Part shown: piece by piece, positions 25,091 through 34,257 of the stretch | Numbering within the stretch: the first letter of the stretch is position 1 | Layout of the letters: the number at the start of each line of letters is the position of its first letter | From: Baffinella frigidus | Lineage: Eukaryota > Cryptophyceae > Cryptomonadales > Baffinellaceae | Direction of reading: 5' to 3' | DNA: 47,400 nt | NCBI GenBank assembly: GCA_026770585.1 | Contig: MU647540.1 | Span: 50,771-98,170 of the forward strand | Made by a program: the position numbers and the translations under genes | The notes under the pieces: model-generated | The model's database searches: none | The model's input: the letters and a program-made list of their open reading frames with translations, nothing else | What the model was told of the DNA's origin: nothing

Positions 25091-25879
25091 ATGCACCGAA
25101 GTGATGCCGAGTGGGCTGAACACGGCGAGAGATGGAACAGCGAGACGGTGCACGAACGAAGGAGATGGCCGAAGCGGGGAGTATGCAACTCCACTGACAA
25201 TTGCAAATGGATGAAGGACGACGATTGCCTCGAGAGCTGGGAGTGTTATACAGACAACATGTACAACCCGGACTGCCCCCTCACCCGCAAACAACGGATC
25301 GTTGCCAGCTACATCTCTATGTGTACGAGTCAGTTGTTTCAACATGTCGAGGATGTTCGCTGTCACGACAACCCCGCACTGCGAAGGGACGAGGTGGACA
25401 TGGCAATCACCGAAATAGACCATGCAGTGGGCGCACTCTGGGACCACTACTTTGCGTCGATCATGTGCGCGGGTCGTATGCACCACAAGCCCCCGCTGCA
25501 CCAACGACTGCTCCGCCCGTTGACGGTGCAAGAATTTGGAGGGGTCGCATTGCACGCCCTGGAACAACTACAATTGCTCATGCCACGTTACAAAAAGTGC
25601 TGGCGACTAGGATACGACATGGACCTGAAGTTCCTGGAAACGGTACTGAGCGCGGTTGGTCGTATAGAGACAGCGGATGCAGACCACACTGCCTTTAGGC
25701 TATACCGTGAAAATTACCCACGCGGGCCTTACGACGACCGCAAGTGGGCGATTACCCCGCACCACGCCCCTAACTCTGCATCGGTTGCGCCGACAGAGAC
25801 GGCTCTACTGCGGGCTCGCAAACGCGGCGATGCACGCAGACTCGTCAGCGACCTGAACGGCAGTGTCCACGACGAGTAA
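25091..25879 (+). CDS. orphan protein with Cys-rich N-terminus
   Basis: 262 aa from ATG 25091. The first 80 residues contain six Cys (CNSTDNCKWMKDDDCLESWE, CYTDNMYNPDC), which could bind metal or form disulfides. The middle is helical (RKQRIVASYISMCTSQLFQH, DMAITEIDHAVGALWDHYF). The C-terminus is polar and basic (ALLRARKRGDARRLVSDLNG). There is no signal peptide, which argues against secretion and for metal binding. A TATA box lies 31 bases upstream. Family not recognised. Confidence 0.65.
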   Translation: MHRSDAEWAEHGERWNSETVHERRRWPKRGVCNSTDNCKWMKDDDCLESWECYTDNMYNPDCPLTRKQRIVASYISMCTSQLFQHVEDVRCHDNPALRRDEVDMAITEIDHAVGALWDHYFASIMCAGRMHHKPPLHQRLLRPLTVQEFGGVALHALEQLQLLMPRYKKCWRLGYDMDLKFLETVLSAVGRIETADADHTAFRLYRENYPRGPYDDRKWAITPHHAPNSASVAPTETALLRARKRGDARRLVSDLNGSVHDE

Positions 25880-25928
25880 GTAAAAACCGACGATAGTCAA
25901 CACACAATAGTACCGGGTGTCATATGGG

Positions 25929-26391
25929 ATGGACGACGCGGTGACAAAGGCTGTTATCGCTCAAAACAGATCACCACAACCGACGTCCCCGCAGCGGGGA
26001 AGCCCAGCGACGAAGGCTGTTTACCGCCTCAAACAGACGACCACAACTGATGTCCCAGCAAGACGCCAAGAGTCGCACCGTCTACACAACGAATCTCTAC
26101 ACCCCACCTTCCTGGCATCGAGTATCTGCAAGCTGTTCAAACGGGAGACTCCGGCGGCTCTGTTATACAGCCGCGGATACTACAGTGCACGAAGACGAGT
26201 GCACGAACTGGAAAGCGTATGCACAGTTTGTACACCCGGTGTCTATTGCCACATTGAAAGAAGCGTTCGACAACGAACCGGACGAGATCGATGTGGTGGT
26301 AGAAGCGTGCAACCACGATTTCATGATGTTGCCGGAGTACCGTGAATGTGTCTCGACGTGGGCACATTTGACAATGGACATGTTCAAGTAG
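25929..26391 (+). pseudogene. orphan gene with an apparent frame change
   Basis: From ATG 25929 the frame reads a degenerate internal repeat (TKAVIAQNRS / TKAVYRLKQT, about 66 bp apart) and then LASSICKLFKRETPAALLYS. After about 26170 the protein-like sequence moves to another frame (HEDECTNWKAYAQFVHPVSI, NEPDEIDVVVEACNHDFM) that runs to a stop at 26391. The second frame has its own ATG at 26050, so a 113-aa protein is also possible. The two repeat copies differ by one base in length, which suggests indel decay. The gene converges with the small membrane-protein gene at 26398. Confidence 0.4.
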
Positions 26392-26397
26392 TACCGT

Positions 26398-26697
26398 TTA
26401 GACATGGGCGTGTTCACACAATCTTATGTTCAAGTAGTACCGACTAGATATGTTCAAGTAGTACCGTGTAGACACGGACATGTTCTCAAAATCAATTTGC
26501 ACCACACCGACACGACCGTCGGACACCGCGGCAACACTATCGTCGGTCGGAATTCGAATGACTGGCGGCCAACAATAGTGCACACAGCTGTAAATAGATG
26601 ACTGTAACAGACGCAACACCACGTTCAGACCCACTGCCACCACGAGTACGAAAGCCCAGAGAGGTGCAGCATTCCATACGTCGACAATAACAGTCAT
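26398..26697 (-). CDS. small single-pass membrane protein
   Basis: 99 aa from ATG 26697. One strong hydrophobic helix (APLWAFVLVVAVGLNVVLRL) starts near residue 10, and the rest is a short tail ending with two STRYYLNI/SSRYYLNI repeats. A TATA-like TATATATTC lies about 40 bases upstream on the minus strand, which favours this ATG over earlier in-frame ATGs. The C-terminal repeats come from the DNA repeat ATGTTCAAGTAGTACCG, present three times at 26379-26466 and overlapping the 3' end of the converging gene. Confidence 0.5.
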   Translation of the reverse strand: MTVIVDVWNAAPLWAFVLVVAVGLNVVLRLLQSSIYSCVHYCWPPVIRIPTDDSVAAVSDGRVGVVQIDFENMSVSTRYYLNISSRYYLNIRLCEHAHV

Positions 26698-26730
26698 ACA
26701 AACAAGCGGGGCGTGACACCGACACAATGT

Positions 26731-26743
26731 TTGAATATATAGC
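26731..26743 (-). promoter_or_regulatory. TATA-like element
   Basis: GCTATATATTCAA on the minus strand, about 35-45 bases upstream of ATG 26697. It was used to choose that start. Confidence 0.5.
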
Positions 26744-26899
26744 ATATTCACCACGGTCCCCATATACAGGGTACACTGCACCCCCACATCCGTCCATGGT
26801 CCGCAGACCTTATGGTGCAGCACGTCATCGCGGACTACGCTGGGCTGCAACACGTGTTGCACATATCAATTCGACAAGTCCCTACCATTGAATACGGCA

Positions 26900-26907
26900 T
26901 ATAAAAG
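26900..26907 (+). promoter_or_regulatory. TATA box of the interrupted gene
   Basis: TATAAAAG, 36 bases upstream of ATG 26936. An out-of-frame ATG at 26917 lies between. Confidence 0.6.
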
Positions 26908-26935
26908 AGGAACGAAATGGCGATAATCCAGTCAA

Positions 26936-27427
26936 ATGTCCGCTTACATGATGAGGCGGTTCTTGAAACTCCATGCGGTGCGCATCGTAGACAAAGAAGA
27001 CATTCGCGACATTGCTACACTGGGTTCCATGTTGAACAAACATACCCCAAGCACCCGCCAATTTGTTGCTATCAGGAACTGTACCCAAGACAGGCTGGGT
27101 CCTTATGTTGAGCAAACTCGGGGGAGTGGGGTGCGGTTTGCAGAATGCACCATCTTCATGGGTTCGTGGACTATAGAATGCGACGGGCAACACTTCCTCG
27201 TCGTTGGACCACAAGAGGCCTCTAAATGGGGCAACTTCAAAGCTTGTATCACGTTCATGGTCCGCGAAAAACTAGCACTTATGGACCTGGCGGGGTATGA
27301 TGTGTACAAGTCCACCGCCCCGGTACGCTTTCACGGCTTGCACGCCCATCTCACGGTCGTCAGTGCCGATCACATCACTAACGGGGTGGAGTTGACGGAG
27401 CTCTTGCATATGAGTTCATACCTAGCA
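26936..27427 (+). pseudogene. 5' part of an orphan GP-motif repeat gene, interrupted by an insert
   Basis: From ATG 26936 about 164 codons read as a basic N-terminus (MSAYMMRRFLKLH), then a domain ending in FMGSWTIECDGQHFLVVGPQ, then VELTELLHMSSYLA. At 27415-27427 a 13-bp sequence begins that recurs at 29076-29088, where the same frame (SYLA) continues into the 3' part. The domain recurs in the 3' part: compare IFRFEIGLDDWIIIGPGN and IFHIDIKDKSWIVIGPAN. The residues after 27427 do not fit the repeat. The family is unknown. The original gene would have been about 426 codons. Confidence 0.7.
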
Positions 27428-29088
27428 GAGAGATTGGTATTTTATTGCCGAACAACTAGCGCCAGCACCGCACCTCGCACGCCCCGTAGGACGTGCTGCC
27501 CTTACGCATATGTGCTAATTACTGTGCTCCGTGTCAGCCGCTCTTGCGAGCTTTTTCCGGATGGATTCGAACTCCACCTCCTACACCTTCTCTAACCTAC
27601 GGAACCGTGCACACTTCCTACCACCCCGCCCCGTAGATTCCACCGCCTACCTTACTCCCCCTTCCTGGGTTTCCATGGCTAGAGCGAACCCAGTACATCG
27701 CTCCTTACATCGCCCCCCCCGCACATCCAGAGCCCCCCGAGGCCCCAGCCTACAGACAGAGCACAAGGCTCTGTATGCGTGCGATACCGTGTCCCCTCAG
27801 ACAAAAACCTACTCGCACTGCAGCGCAGCTCCTCCAGCCGCGCCGCTTCCCACGAGCAGGGGAAACCCGAGGAACCCCACGTTGATGGCGAACGACCCCG
27901 CCGCGAGTCTCCTTCCACCGAGGCGCGCTGCCCCGCGCAGCACACGAGCGCCCCCCGCCTCCGACTTACGCTATCTGACTCCAGATCCCCCCACCCGCCG
28001 TAGAAAGCGCTCCCCAAAAGCGCCTGACCCCACGCGCCGCCCCATCCCAGCCGTCCCCCCCGCTGCTGCCCCCCCCCTGGCCCCACTCCGACCTGTACAC
28101 GGCTCGAAGCGCCAGCAGGCACCGCGCGCGCACGAACCACCAAACCTCCTTCCGCCACTGCTCAAGCAAGCCACCACGGCGTGTATTCGCACTCCTGTGG
28201 GTGCCCTCTCGTTGTACCATTTGGAGAAATGGTGCAACGCATGGACGCAGCCGTGCAGTTGCTGCGTCTAGGGGTCCTTGGACCAGAGGCAGGAGTACGG
28301 GCCAGGGAGAAGAGCTCTCATCGCAGCAGAATTTGCTCAAGCAAGCCGCCACGGCGTGGATCCGCACTTGTGATCTGTGTGTCCTCCTTCTCCAACATTG
28401 CTCCTGAGATGGCAAGCCACCGAAGGCATTGGAGCAATGCATAGACGCAGCCGTGCAATTGCTGCGCCCTAGGGGCCATCGGGCCAGAGGCAGGAGTGTG
28501 GGCCGGGGCGGGGTGCTCTCACCGCACAGAAGGCTTGGCGGATCGCGAACCGCTAGCACCCGCGAACACCGCGAACCGTGCACAGCCCAGCGTGAAGCCC
28601 CCGAGAGCAGACAGCCCCACCAGGCCGAGATGATGCGACGCGCAGCGCCGACCCTCCCCAGCACCCCCACCGTTGCTCCTCCCCCTCGCCCTGCGCAGAT
28701 CCACACCGCACGTGCCCTCAAAGCGCGCGAACGCGCTCCGTGGTGCCGACGACACCAGTGGCGCACGCGCCAGTGCAGACCCGCGCCGAGCTCCCGGGAG
28801 GAGACCACGGTGCTAGCCCCACGCTGTGAAGAGCCGGCGCTCCCGTCAGGCGCCTCCAAACAGCGCCCCCACCGCCCCGCAGATCCCCATCGCGGTTTCA
28901 AGCGAGTTTCCCCGAAGTCCCGTCAAAGAGGGGTGCGCCCGCGCGCCGTGCAGGGCGGTGCCGCTGCGCGATCACCACGCCGACCCAACGAGCCGACGCG
29001 GGGGTGGAGGGGCGGCGCGGGCACCCCAGGCCCCACCCTAGGGTGAAAACGTGCCCGCCATTTTAAAAAGGCGTTTTCATACCTAGCA
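27428..29088. mobile_element. 1.66-kb GC-rich insert flanked by a 13-bp direct repeat
   Basis: The insert (counted with one copy of the repeat) is much richer in GC than its flanks, has long open frames on both strands that look like composition artefacts (Pro/Arg/Ala-rich), and contains degenerate internal repeats about 175-200 bp apart (28160 and 28335; 28231 and 28431). The 13-bp TTCATACCTAGCA at both ends looks like a target-site duplication. I found no convincing terminal inverted repeats, transposase or poly(A) tail. A GATTCGAAC motif near 27562 resembles a pol III B box, a weak hint of a SINE-like head. It is probably a non-autonomous element or captured host DNA. Confidence 0.6.
28160..28510. 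repeat. degenerate tandem repeat inside the insert
   Basis: Two copies of GCTCAAGCAAGCC(A/G)CCACGG (28160, 28335) and of GG(T/A)GCAA(C/T)GCAT(G/A)GACGCAG (28231, 28431), with further similarity to GGCCAGAGGCAGGAGT. Copies differ by about 15-20%. Confidence 0.8.
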
Positions 29089-29877
29089 ATTGAAGATACG
29101 GGCACTGTATTCGAGAAACTCACACAAAAGTGTAGGCTTAAATCCGCCCATGGAAGTGGGTTTAAACTGGACGGTTTTGGTGACCATCTTGGGATCTTCC
29201 GGTTCGAAATAGGGTTGGACGACTGGATTATCATTGGACCGGGGAATGCCCAGCGGCCAAAACCCGACGACACTGGCGTGTCACTGAGGTCACTGAAAGC
29301 TGAGCTCAGACGCCAGCTGTCCCCATACGTACCCGATGAAGACGGTGGTATTTGGCAAGTTGTGACATGTCTAGATCCCGATACCGGCCCGAAGCACCCC
29401 AAACCCTCTGATGGAGAGATCACCCAGCTTCGAGCACAATATGCAAGGTTCCTGACACCCAGGAGTTCAGGTAGACCGGGTGATTCTATGTATCGTGCAG
29501 GCCTGTATCGGACATTTGACACGGACCCGTGGTTGCCGATCATAGACGGAGACCGTCTCACGGACTTCAATGCGCTACAGGAGTTGCTATTGGACAGCAC
29601 GTACCTGGCGGTCCAGGTGAATGGAGAAAGGTTCCATGACAGTGTCATCTATAACATCGAGTCGAGGTGTGAACTTCGAAAGACTTTGAGTGGGTATACG
29701 GTAGACGATATGCGCTATCTCCACACACCCCTCGACATCTTTCATATCGACATAAAGGACAAGAGCTGGATCGTTATCGGACCAGCGAACGTAATGGATC
29801 GAATTCGAATGGATGACCACCTAATGGTGGATTTCAGGAATGCGCTGGCGATACGCAGAGGGGTGCGGTACCGATGA
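29089..29877 (+). pseudogene. 3' part of the interrupted orphan GP-motif repeat gene
   Basis: An open frame enters from 29047 without any ATG until 29215 and ends at TGA 29875-29877. It contains two copies of the domain seen in the 5' part, with hallmarks LGIFRFEIGLDDWIIIGPGN and LDIFHIDIKDKSWIVIGPAN, each followed by a charged helix. Preceding each is a Y-L-A-x-x-x-x-G-x-x-F segment. Protein-like sequence before the first ATG shows that the natural start is upstream, across the insert. An N-terminally shortened 220-aa protein from ATG 29215 could still be made. No known domain is recognised. Confidence 0.7.
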
Positions 29878-30435
29878 CACACGAATTCCATACCATTTGC
29901 AGAAGAACGCTTATCCCTGTAAGAACTGCACTCTTCGGGTGGCGCTCTCTCCGTATCTGTTATTCATATCTCAATATGTACACCGGTCATACCAGATGTG
30001 GCAGACGGTCTCTCTCCATTTAACATGGAACATACGCGTTCACAGGATGTACATAATCTTTGTGATTCGAGTTCAAAAAAGGTCAAACATGCTACAATGA
30101 GGCAAAGTCCCAGAAGGAATACCCACACTGATAACGGAGTCGGTCCGGTTGTAGCAAGAGCACCCATACATACAAGCGTTGTAGGGCATATGCGTGGAAT
30201 GTATACATCTCATATAGTTACATAGAAAGCAACCACCAACTGTTTGCAACTAAAGCAGCCCCGGCGCTCTCTCCGGGGTGCCAGGTCGTCTCTCCGGGGT
30301 GCCAGGTCGTCTCTCCGGGGTGCCAGGTCGTCTCTCCGGGGTGCCAGGTCGTCTCTTTCGATGCAACAACATATGCCGTATGTATTATTAAAGCAACACA
30401 TGGGTCCGAGTTTCATTCCTCAACTACTGACAAAG
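29878..30435. other. intergenic with 20-bp tandem repeats
   Basis: No gene seen. From about 30268 to 30355 there are four to five tandem copies of GGGGTGCCAGGTCGTCTCTC, with no obvious role. Confidence 0.6.
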
Positions 30436-30861
30436 ATGTCCACGGGCCCGCACTACACATACACCCCCCCCGACAACCACCCGCCGCCTCCGACGGACTC
30501 TGTCGTGTACTCGCCCAAGTCCCCGCCTTGCTGCTCGCCCGTCCCCGAGACGGGACGGCCCTACATAGCGCCTGGAAGGCCGCTGGGCACATGGGGGCAG
30601 GAGATCGCGGAACACGGCATGACCGCCTACACCATGCACCCCGGCAGCGGCAGGTTCCAACCGGACGAGCCGATCGCGAAGGGCAGGGTGCTGGGCACGT
30701 GGGCTGACGAGATCGCGGAACACGGCATGACCACATACACCATGCACCCCGGCGGACGGTTCCAGTCGGACAGGCCGACCGCCTCGCAGCCTACCTCTCC
30801 GACCTTGTCCCCCACCGCCTCGCCGCGCGTGCGTCGCGAGTACTCGCCTACCGCCCCGTAA
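30436..30861 (+). CDS. proline-rich protein with two internal repeats
   Basis: 141 aa from ATG 30436. The N-terminus is Pro/Ser/Tyr-rich (YTYTPPDNHPPPPTDS). The centre holds two near-identical units of about 30 residues, LGTWxxEIAEHGMTxYTMHP followed by GRFQ and a short Asp-containing link. The C-terminus is Ser/Thr/Pro-rich with RVRREYSPTAP. There is no transmembrane segment. The duplicated LGTW unit is well conserved while the linker is free, which suggests selection on the unit. A (GGT/GGC)n microsatellite follows the stop. Function unknown. Confidence 0.6.
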   Translation: MSTGPHYTYTPPDNHPPPPTDSVVYSPKSPPCCSPVPETGRPYIAPGRPLGTWGQEIAEHGMTAYTMHPGSGRFQPDEPIAKGRVLGTWADEIAEHGMTTYTMHPGGRFQSDRPTASQPTSPTLSPTASPRVRREYSPTAP

Positions 30862-31115
30862 GCCGGTGGTGGCGGTGGCGGTGGTGGTAGTGGTGGCGGT
30901 AGTGGTGGCGGTGGTGGCGGTATACACCTAGGATGTTTCAAATGAATGCACCGACTCATAAAGCGCCCATACACACGAAGTGTCCCATACATGCGTTTAC
31001 ACCCCACACACAAAGCACCCCATGCGAGCCTCTTGTGGAATTAGGCAACGCCAGGTTGGCTCGACTGGCATCCTCTAACAACACGTAGAACCGAACCGGG
31101 GGAGAACCGTGTGTG

Positions 31116-31123
31116 TATTTAAG
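31116..31123 (+). promoter_or_regulatory. TATA-like box
   Basis: TATTTAAG, about 60 bases before ATG 31182. It is the same box type as that of the tandem ankyrin genes. Confidence 0.45.
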
Positions 31124-31181
31124 GAGACCAGACCCCGCCACATCAATCCTCATACAAAACTATCGAAAGCCACCACCGAGC

Positions 31182-31601
31182 ATGACACCCCCCAAAACGC
31201 TCACCATCGACGAGAAACGCGAGATCGTGGACCTCTACTCGACCACCCCCCACACACAAAAGTCGCTTGCGCTCATCTACGGGGTGACACAGAGTGGCAT
31301 TTCCCGGGTGCTGTTGCCGGCATCGAAGGCAAGGATCGCGGCCTATGCGCGCTGCCACCCACAGCGCAACCCTGAACCGCGTGCCGCCACTGTCACCCAC
31401 GTCGACACGGTGCTGGACGGAATATACAACGCGGTCGGACATTTCCAGTGGCCGAGGGGCGTCGCACTCCCCGCCGCCACGGACACCTTCAACTCGGACA
31501 ACGCCGCATGGCCTGCCGGTGTCATCATCCCCCGGGGGTACTACACCACGCACACGGCCGTCGGCGCGACGTTCACGACGAGTCACGCGTCCAGATCATG
31601 A
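31182..31601 (+). CDS. CENP-B/psq-type helix-turn-helix protein
   Basis: 139 aa from ATG 31182. Residues about 6-45 (LTIDEKREIVDLYSTTPHTQ, then KSLALIYGVTQSGISRVL) match the N-terminal HTH of CENP-B, pipsqueak and Tc1/pogo-type transposases: helix 1 with EKREI, a turn, helix 2 with LA-x-x-YGV and recognition helix SGISRVL. The remaining 95 residues are unrecognised and no transposase catalytic domain follows, so it is probably a stand-alone DNA-binding protein that may derive from a transposase. Another frame of similar length exists downstream, but the HTH motif fixes this one. Confidence 0.7.
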   Translation: MTPPKTLTIDEKREIVDLYSTTPHTQKSLALIYGVTQSGISRVLLPASKARIAAYARCHPQRNPEPRAATVTHVDTVLDGIYNAVGHFQWPRGVALPAATDTFNSDNAAWPAGVIIPRGYYTTHTAVGATFTTSHASRS

Positions 31602-32237
31602 AGGAGAACAAGCGTCTCGTCAAGCGGACGCGAGATCTCTATGAGACAAAGTAGCGCGTTTGTGGGCAGGGCGGTATGCAGCATAGGGTCTAGTGTGGGT
31701 GTGGGCGTGGGTGGGTGTGCGTGCAGCGTGTGTAGCACGGGGCCTGGTGTGTACACGATGTGATAGTACACAAGCAAACACCAACACAAATCCAATAAAG
31801 CAAACGGATTCAAACATTCGACTAACACGATCAGTTTAAGCGGAAGATTTGTTCAATTTTAATGCGGGGTTTGAACCAGGAGTCGGTGTGGGGTTTGAAT
31901 CTAGGCCATTCAAACGGGTTCAAATAGTTGACCACACATCGTTGACATAGACACACGACGTACGCGTCTGTTTACGAGGTGATAGGGATTGGTGATGCAT
32001 GCGTGAACACCACAGCCCGTTTGACGATCGACTTTCATTGAATTCGCCCCAGTACACACCCACACACCCACCCGTCCACCCACCGTCCACCCACCCGTCC
32101 ACCCACCGTCCACCCACCCGTCCACCCACCGTCCACCCACCCGTCCACCCACCGTCCACACACCCACACACCCGCCCGCCCACACACCCACACACACACA
32201 CCTGAAGTGTGGTGACAACGGTCCAAGTTCGGCCTAC
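31602..32237. other. noncoding repeat-rich interval
   Basis: GT-rich stretch at 31690-31725, an AATAAA at about 31795, three related GGTTTGAA(C/T) / CAAACGGGTTCAAA segments at 31800-31925, then the 22-bp array at 32060-32165. No gene supported. Confidence 0.5.
32060..32165. repeat. 22-24-bp minisatellite (CCCACCCGTCCACCCACCGT)
   Basis: About five near-perfect copies followed by CCCACACA-type sequence, just downstream of the small minus-strand gene ending at 32238. Confidence 0.9.
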
Positions 32238-32435
32238 TTACCCACGGGGGATCGCCCAAAACTCGTCTATGATTGCCAGGAACTTCTTGTGGTCCTCGAT
32301 AAAAGCCGCTCGCATTTCCGGCGAAATCGGGCTCTTATAGACGTGCTCCGCCACTTCCACCCCAGTCGTTTGCGTCGAGGGCCCAGTGGGGGTCTGGTCA
32401 TGCGAGAAGGTGGTATCAGCGCCACATGCCCCCAT
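32238..32435 (-). CDS. small orphan protein
   Basis: 65 aa from ATG 32435. The second half is a plausible amphipathic helix (ISPEMRAAFIEDHKKFLAII, then DEFWAI), while the first half is Thr/Ser-rich. No motif recognised. Clear protein-like composition in this frame compared with the other five supports the call, but the small size limits confidence. Confidence 0.4.
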   Translation of the reverse strand: MGACGADTTFSHDQTPTGPSTQTTGVEVAEHVYKSPISPEMRAAFIEDHKKFLAIIDEFWAIPRG

Positions 32436-32572
32436 CTTGCACAGGTGTGTGGACACCAACCTCTCCCGGGCGCAATGTTTATGAAGGGAAATCGTTCACT
32501 GAAACAGCAAAGTGGGGAATAGCTACATGGCGACACGACTGGCAGCCCAGATTCTACAATACGTGTTGGGTC

Positions 32573-32690
32573 CCGCGTGCATGTGCACAACGTGTTGGGC
32601 CCCGCGTGCATGTGCACAACGTGTTGTATAGCAAGCACAACGTGGTGGGCTCCACGTGCATGTGCACAACGTGTTGTATATCAACCGGGG
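32573..32690. repeat. GCATGTGCACAACGTGTTG repeat array
   Basis: Three full and one or two partial copies of a unit containing CGTGCATGTGCACAACGTGT. TGCATGTGCA is itself nearly palindromic. It lies upstream of the 158-aa gene. Confidence 0.85.
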
Positions 32691-32782
32691 GACACATTCG
32701 GGCTGGCCAATTTCACTACAAGTTCTGTGCCGTGGGCTGGCAATCTAACGAATCCACCACCTGCCACTGCATCTCGAAGATA

Positions 32783-33259
32783 ATGGTGCTGGCTTCCGTC
32801 GTTTCGACTTCAGTCAAGACGATTCCAACCCTGGCGACTTCGACCACCCACCCGTTTGGACTTCCAGTGACCGTCACGGCACCAGGCGCCATATTGCGGC
32901 CGCGATGCGCCGTCGCCTATGTAGCCAACGAGTCTGCTATTGTAAACACGAAGGTCATTACCACCACGACACAGTGGCACCCGCGTGATGGCTTCACAGA
33001 CCTGCTCGCGACACTTACCTCGCTCGAAATGATCACAAAGGCGCTGGGGGGACGCAACAGCATCCCACCGATTGTCTTCGCCGTCTTTGAGGCAACTCCG
33101 CGGTCGTTCATGCCCCTGCATGACACCCACTGGCTGTACGATGCACCACGTCGTCCGAAGAGGCCCCGGGAAGACAATAGGACCGACCCGGCGAAGCCGG
33201 GGGAGAGAAGGTCCAAATGCTGTGTATGCCACAAGATGTTTACCGCAGACCGAGAGTAG
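32783..33259 (+). CDS. orphan protein with C-terminal basic signal and CxxC
   Basis: 158 aa from ATG 32783. The first 110 residues look beta-rich and Thr/Val/Ala-rich (TTHPFGLPVTVTAPGAI, AYVANESAIVNTKVITTTTQ). A short basic segment (RRPKRPRED) is a probable nuclear signal. It ends in KCCVCHKMFTADRE, resembling half of a zinc finger. The frame continues upstream into the tandem repeats, which I treat as noncoding. Family not recognised. Confidence 0.55.
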   Translation: MVLASVVSTSVKTIPTLATSTTHPFGLPVTVTAPGAILRPRCAVAYVANESAIVNTKVITTTTQWHPRDGFTDLLATLTSLEMITKALGGRNSIPPIVFAVFEATPRSFMPLHDTHWLYDAPRRPKRPREDNRTDPAKPGERRSKCCVCHKMFTADRE

Positions 33260-33344
33260 CCGTGTTATGGACCGGGGACGGAGTGGGGCGGAGTGGGGCG
33301 GAGACGGTGCAGTGAATTGAATACATCCGTTCCCACCCAACACA

Positions 33345-34185
33345 ATGTTCGCTCACTACCCATCCGGTGCATGCTCGCAGAAACTCATCGACGCCACAAT
33401 TGCAGCACTAGGGTCGCCATTCGAACAGAACAACGTTGGACCTACCCGACAAACGACACATGGTATTTACACACCGAGAGAGACGTTCCCAGATGCAACC
33501 GACAATGGAACCTTCTCTGTATTGGGACACACAACCGGTTCTTCACAAAACGGCATTCATCGCGGCATTTGCCCTCCGCGGTGCAGACCGCGCCAATGGG
33601 TTCGAGAGACTCGTCGCACTTCTTCGCGAGGGGGTGGATGTTGGCAGCAAAAACGCAGACGGCGAAAGTGCATCGCATCAATTGATAGACATCCAGCGCA
33701 ACAGATGCTATGACACTGGGGTGTGTGACAGCGACGGCTCGGACTTCCTACAGACAGACATAACCCGGGTGGTGTTGATCTTGCAGGGCGTAGAAGACGC
33801 GATGGGGTCCGACGCCGTCTTGCTCCACCGCGAAACCATAGCCCATGTTCTCCATCGATGGGCACCTGAGATGGAACCGCAACATCCCGGGTTTCTGCAT
33901 GCCATGTGCGCGAGCAGTGCTGGTGTCGACCTAGAACCTATCCAGCAACAGATACAGGCAGAGATCCGGAGGGGGTTTGCAGCCGAAGCAGACACCCGAG
34001 AGCGCATGTTCGACGTGAACGAAGCGCCCCACATGGGATGCAACACACACTGCGATCGTGAGGGGCGACGTATGTTGTCGCCCAATAAGCACAGAGCTCT
34101 GTGTGATAGGGAGGTGGCAAGACTGCACAGGCTCGCCCGTACTTGGCGGCCCCGTGTGTATACAAACGGGTCGTTTCATGATTGA
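33345..34185 (+). pseudogene. ankyrin-like gene with a frame change
   Basis: ATG 33345 opens a protein-like frame (MFAHYPSGACSQKLIDATIA, PDATDNGTFSVLGH) that loses protein character after about 33530. A second frame then carries ankyrin-type sequence (HKTAFIAAFALRGADRANGF, LVALLREGVDVGSKNADGE) and runs to 34185 with no comparable start. One single-base indel near 33530-33550 would join them into about 280 codons. The second half is helical with few repeats. If not frameshifted, the second frame could start at ATG 33460. I treat it as probably broken. Confidence 0.55.
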
Positions 34186-34257
34186 ATCTGTATTTTATTT
34201 AACTGGCCGCTTAAGGTATCTCGCGACACGAGACCTTCACCGGGGACAAAACTTACG

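Noticed and set aside
24835-25567. Minus-strand ORFs opposite the Cys-rich orphan gene
   Set aside because: Shadow of the plus-strand gene, which has a TATA box and better protein character.
27488-27588. tRNA-like segment (TTCGAAC T-loop, possible 6-bp acceptor pairing)
   Set aside because: No D-arm with conserved GG and no anticodon stem at a proper distance. The T-stem pairs only 4 bp. At most a decayed pol III B box within the insert.
27531-28901. Long open frames on both strands of the GC-rich insert (up to 311 codons)
   Set aside because: Pro/Arg/Ala/Ser-rich composition on every frame is what GC-rich noncoding DNA gives, and no motif is visible.
31920-32218. Gly/Trp/Val-rich minus-strand ORFs over the CCCACCCGTCC array
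   Set aside because: Translation of a minisatellite; composition is not protein-like.
32426-32782. Upstream extension of the 158-aa gene
   Set aside because: It consists of translated GTGCATGTGCACAACG repeats. The ATG at 32783 begins the protein-like part.
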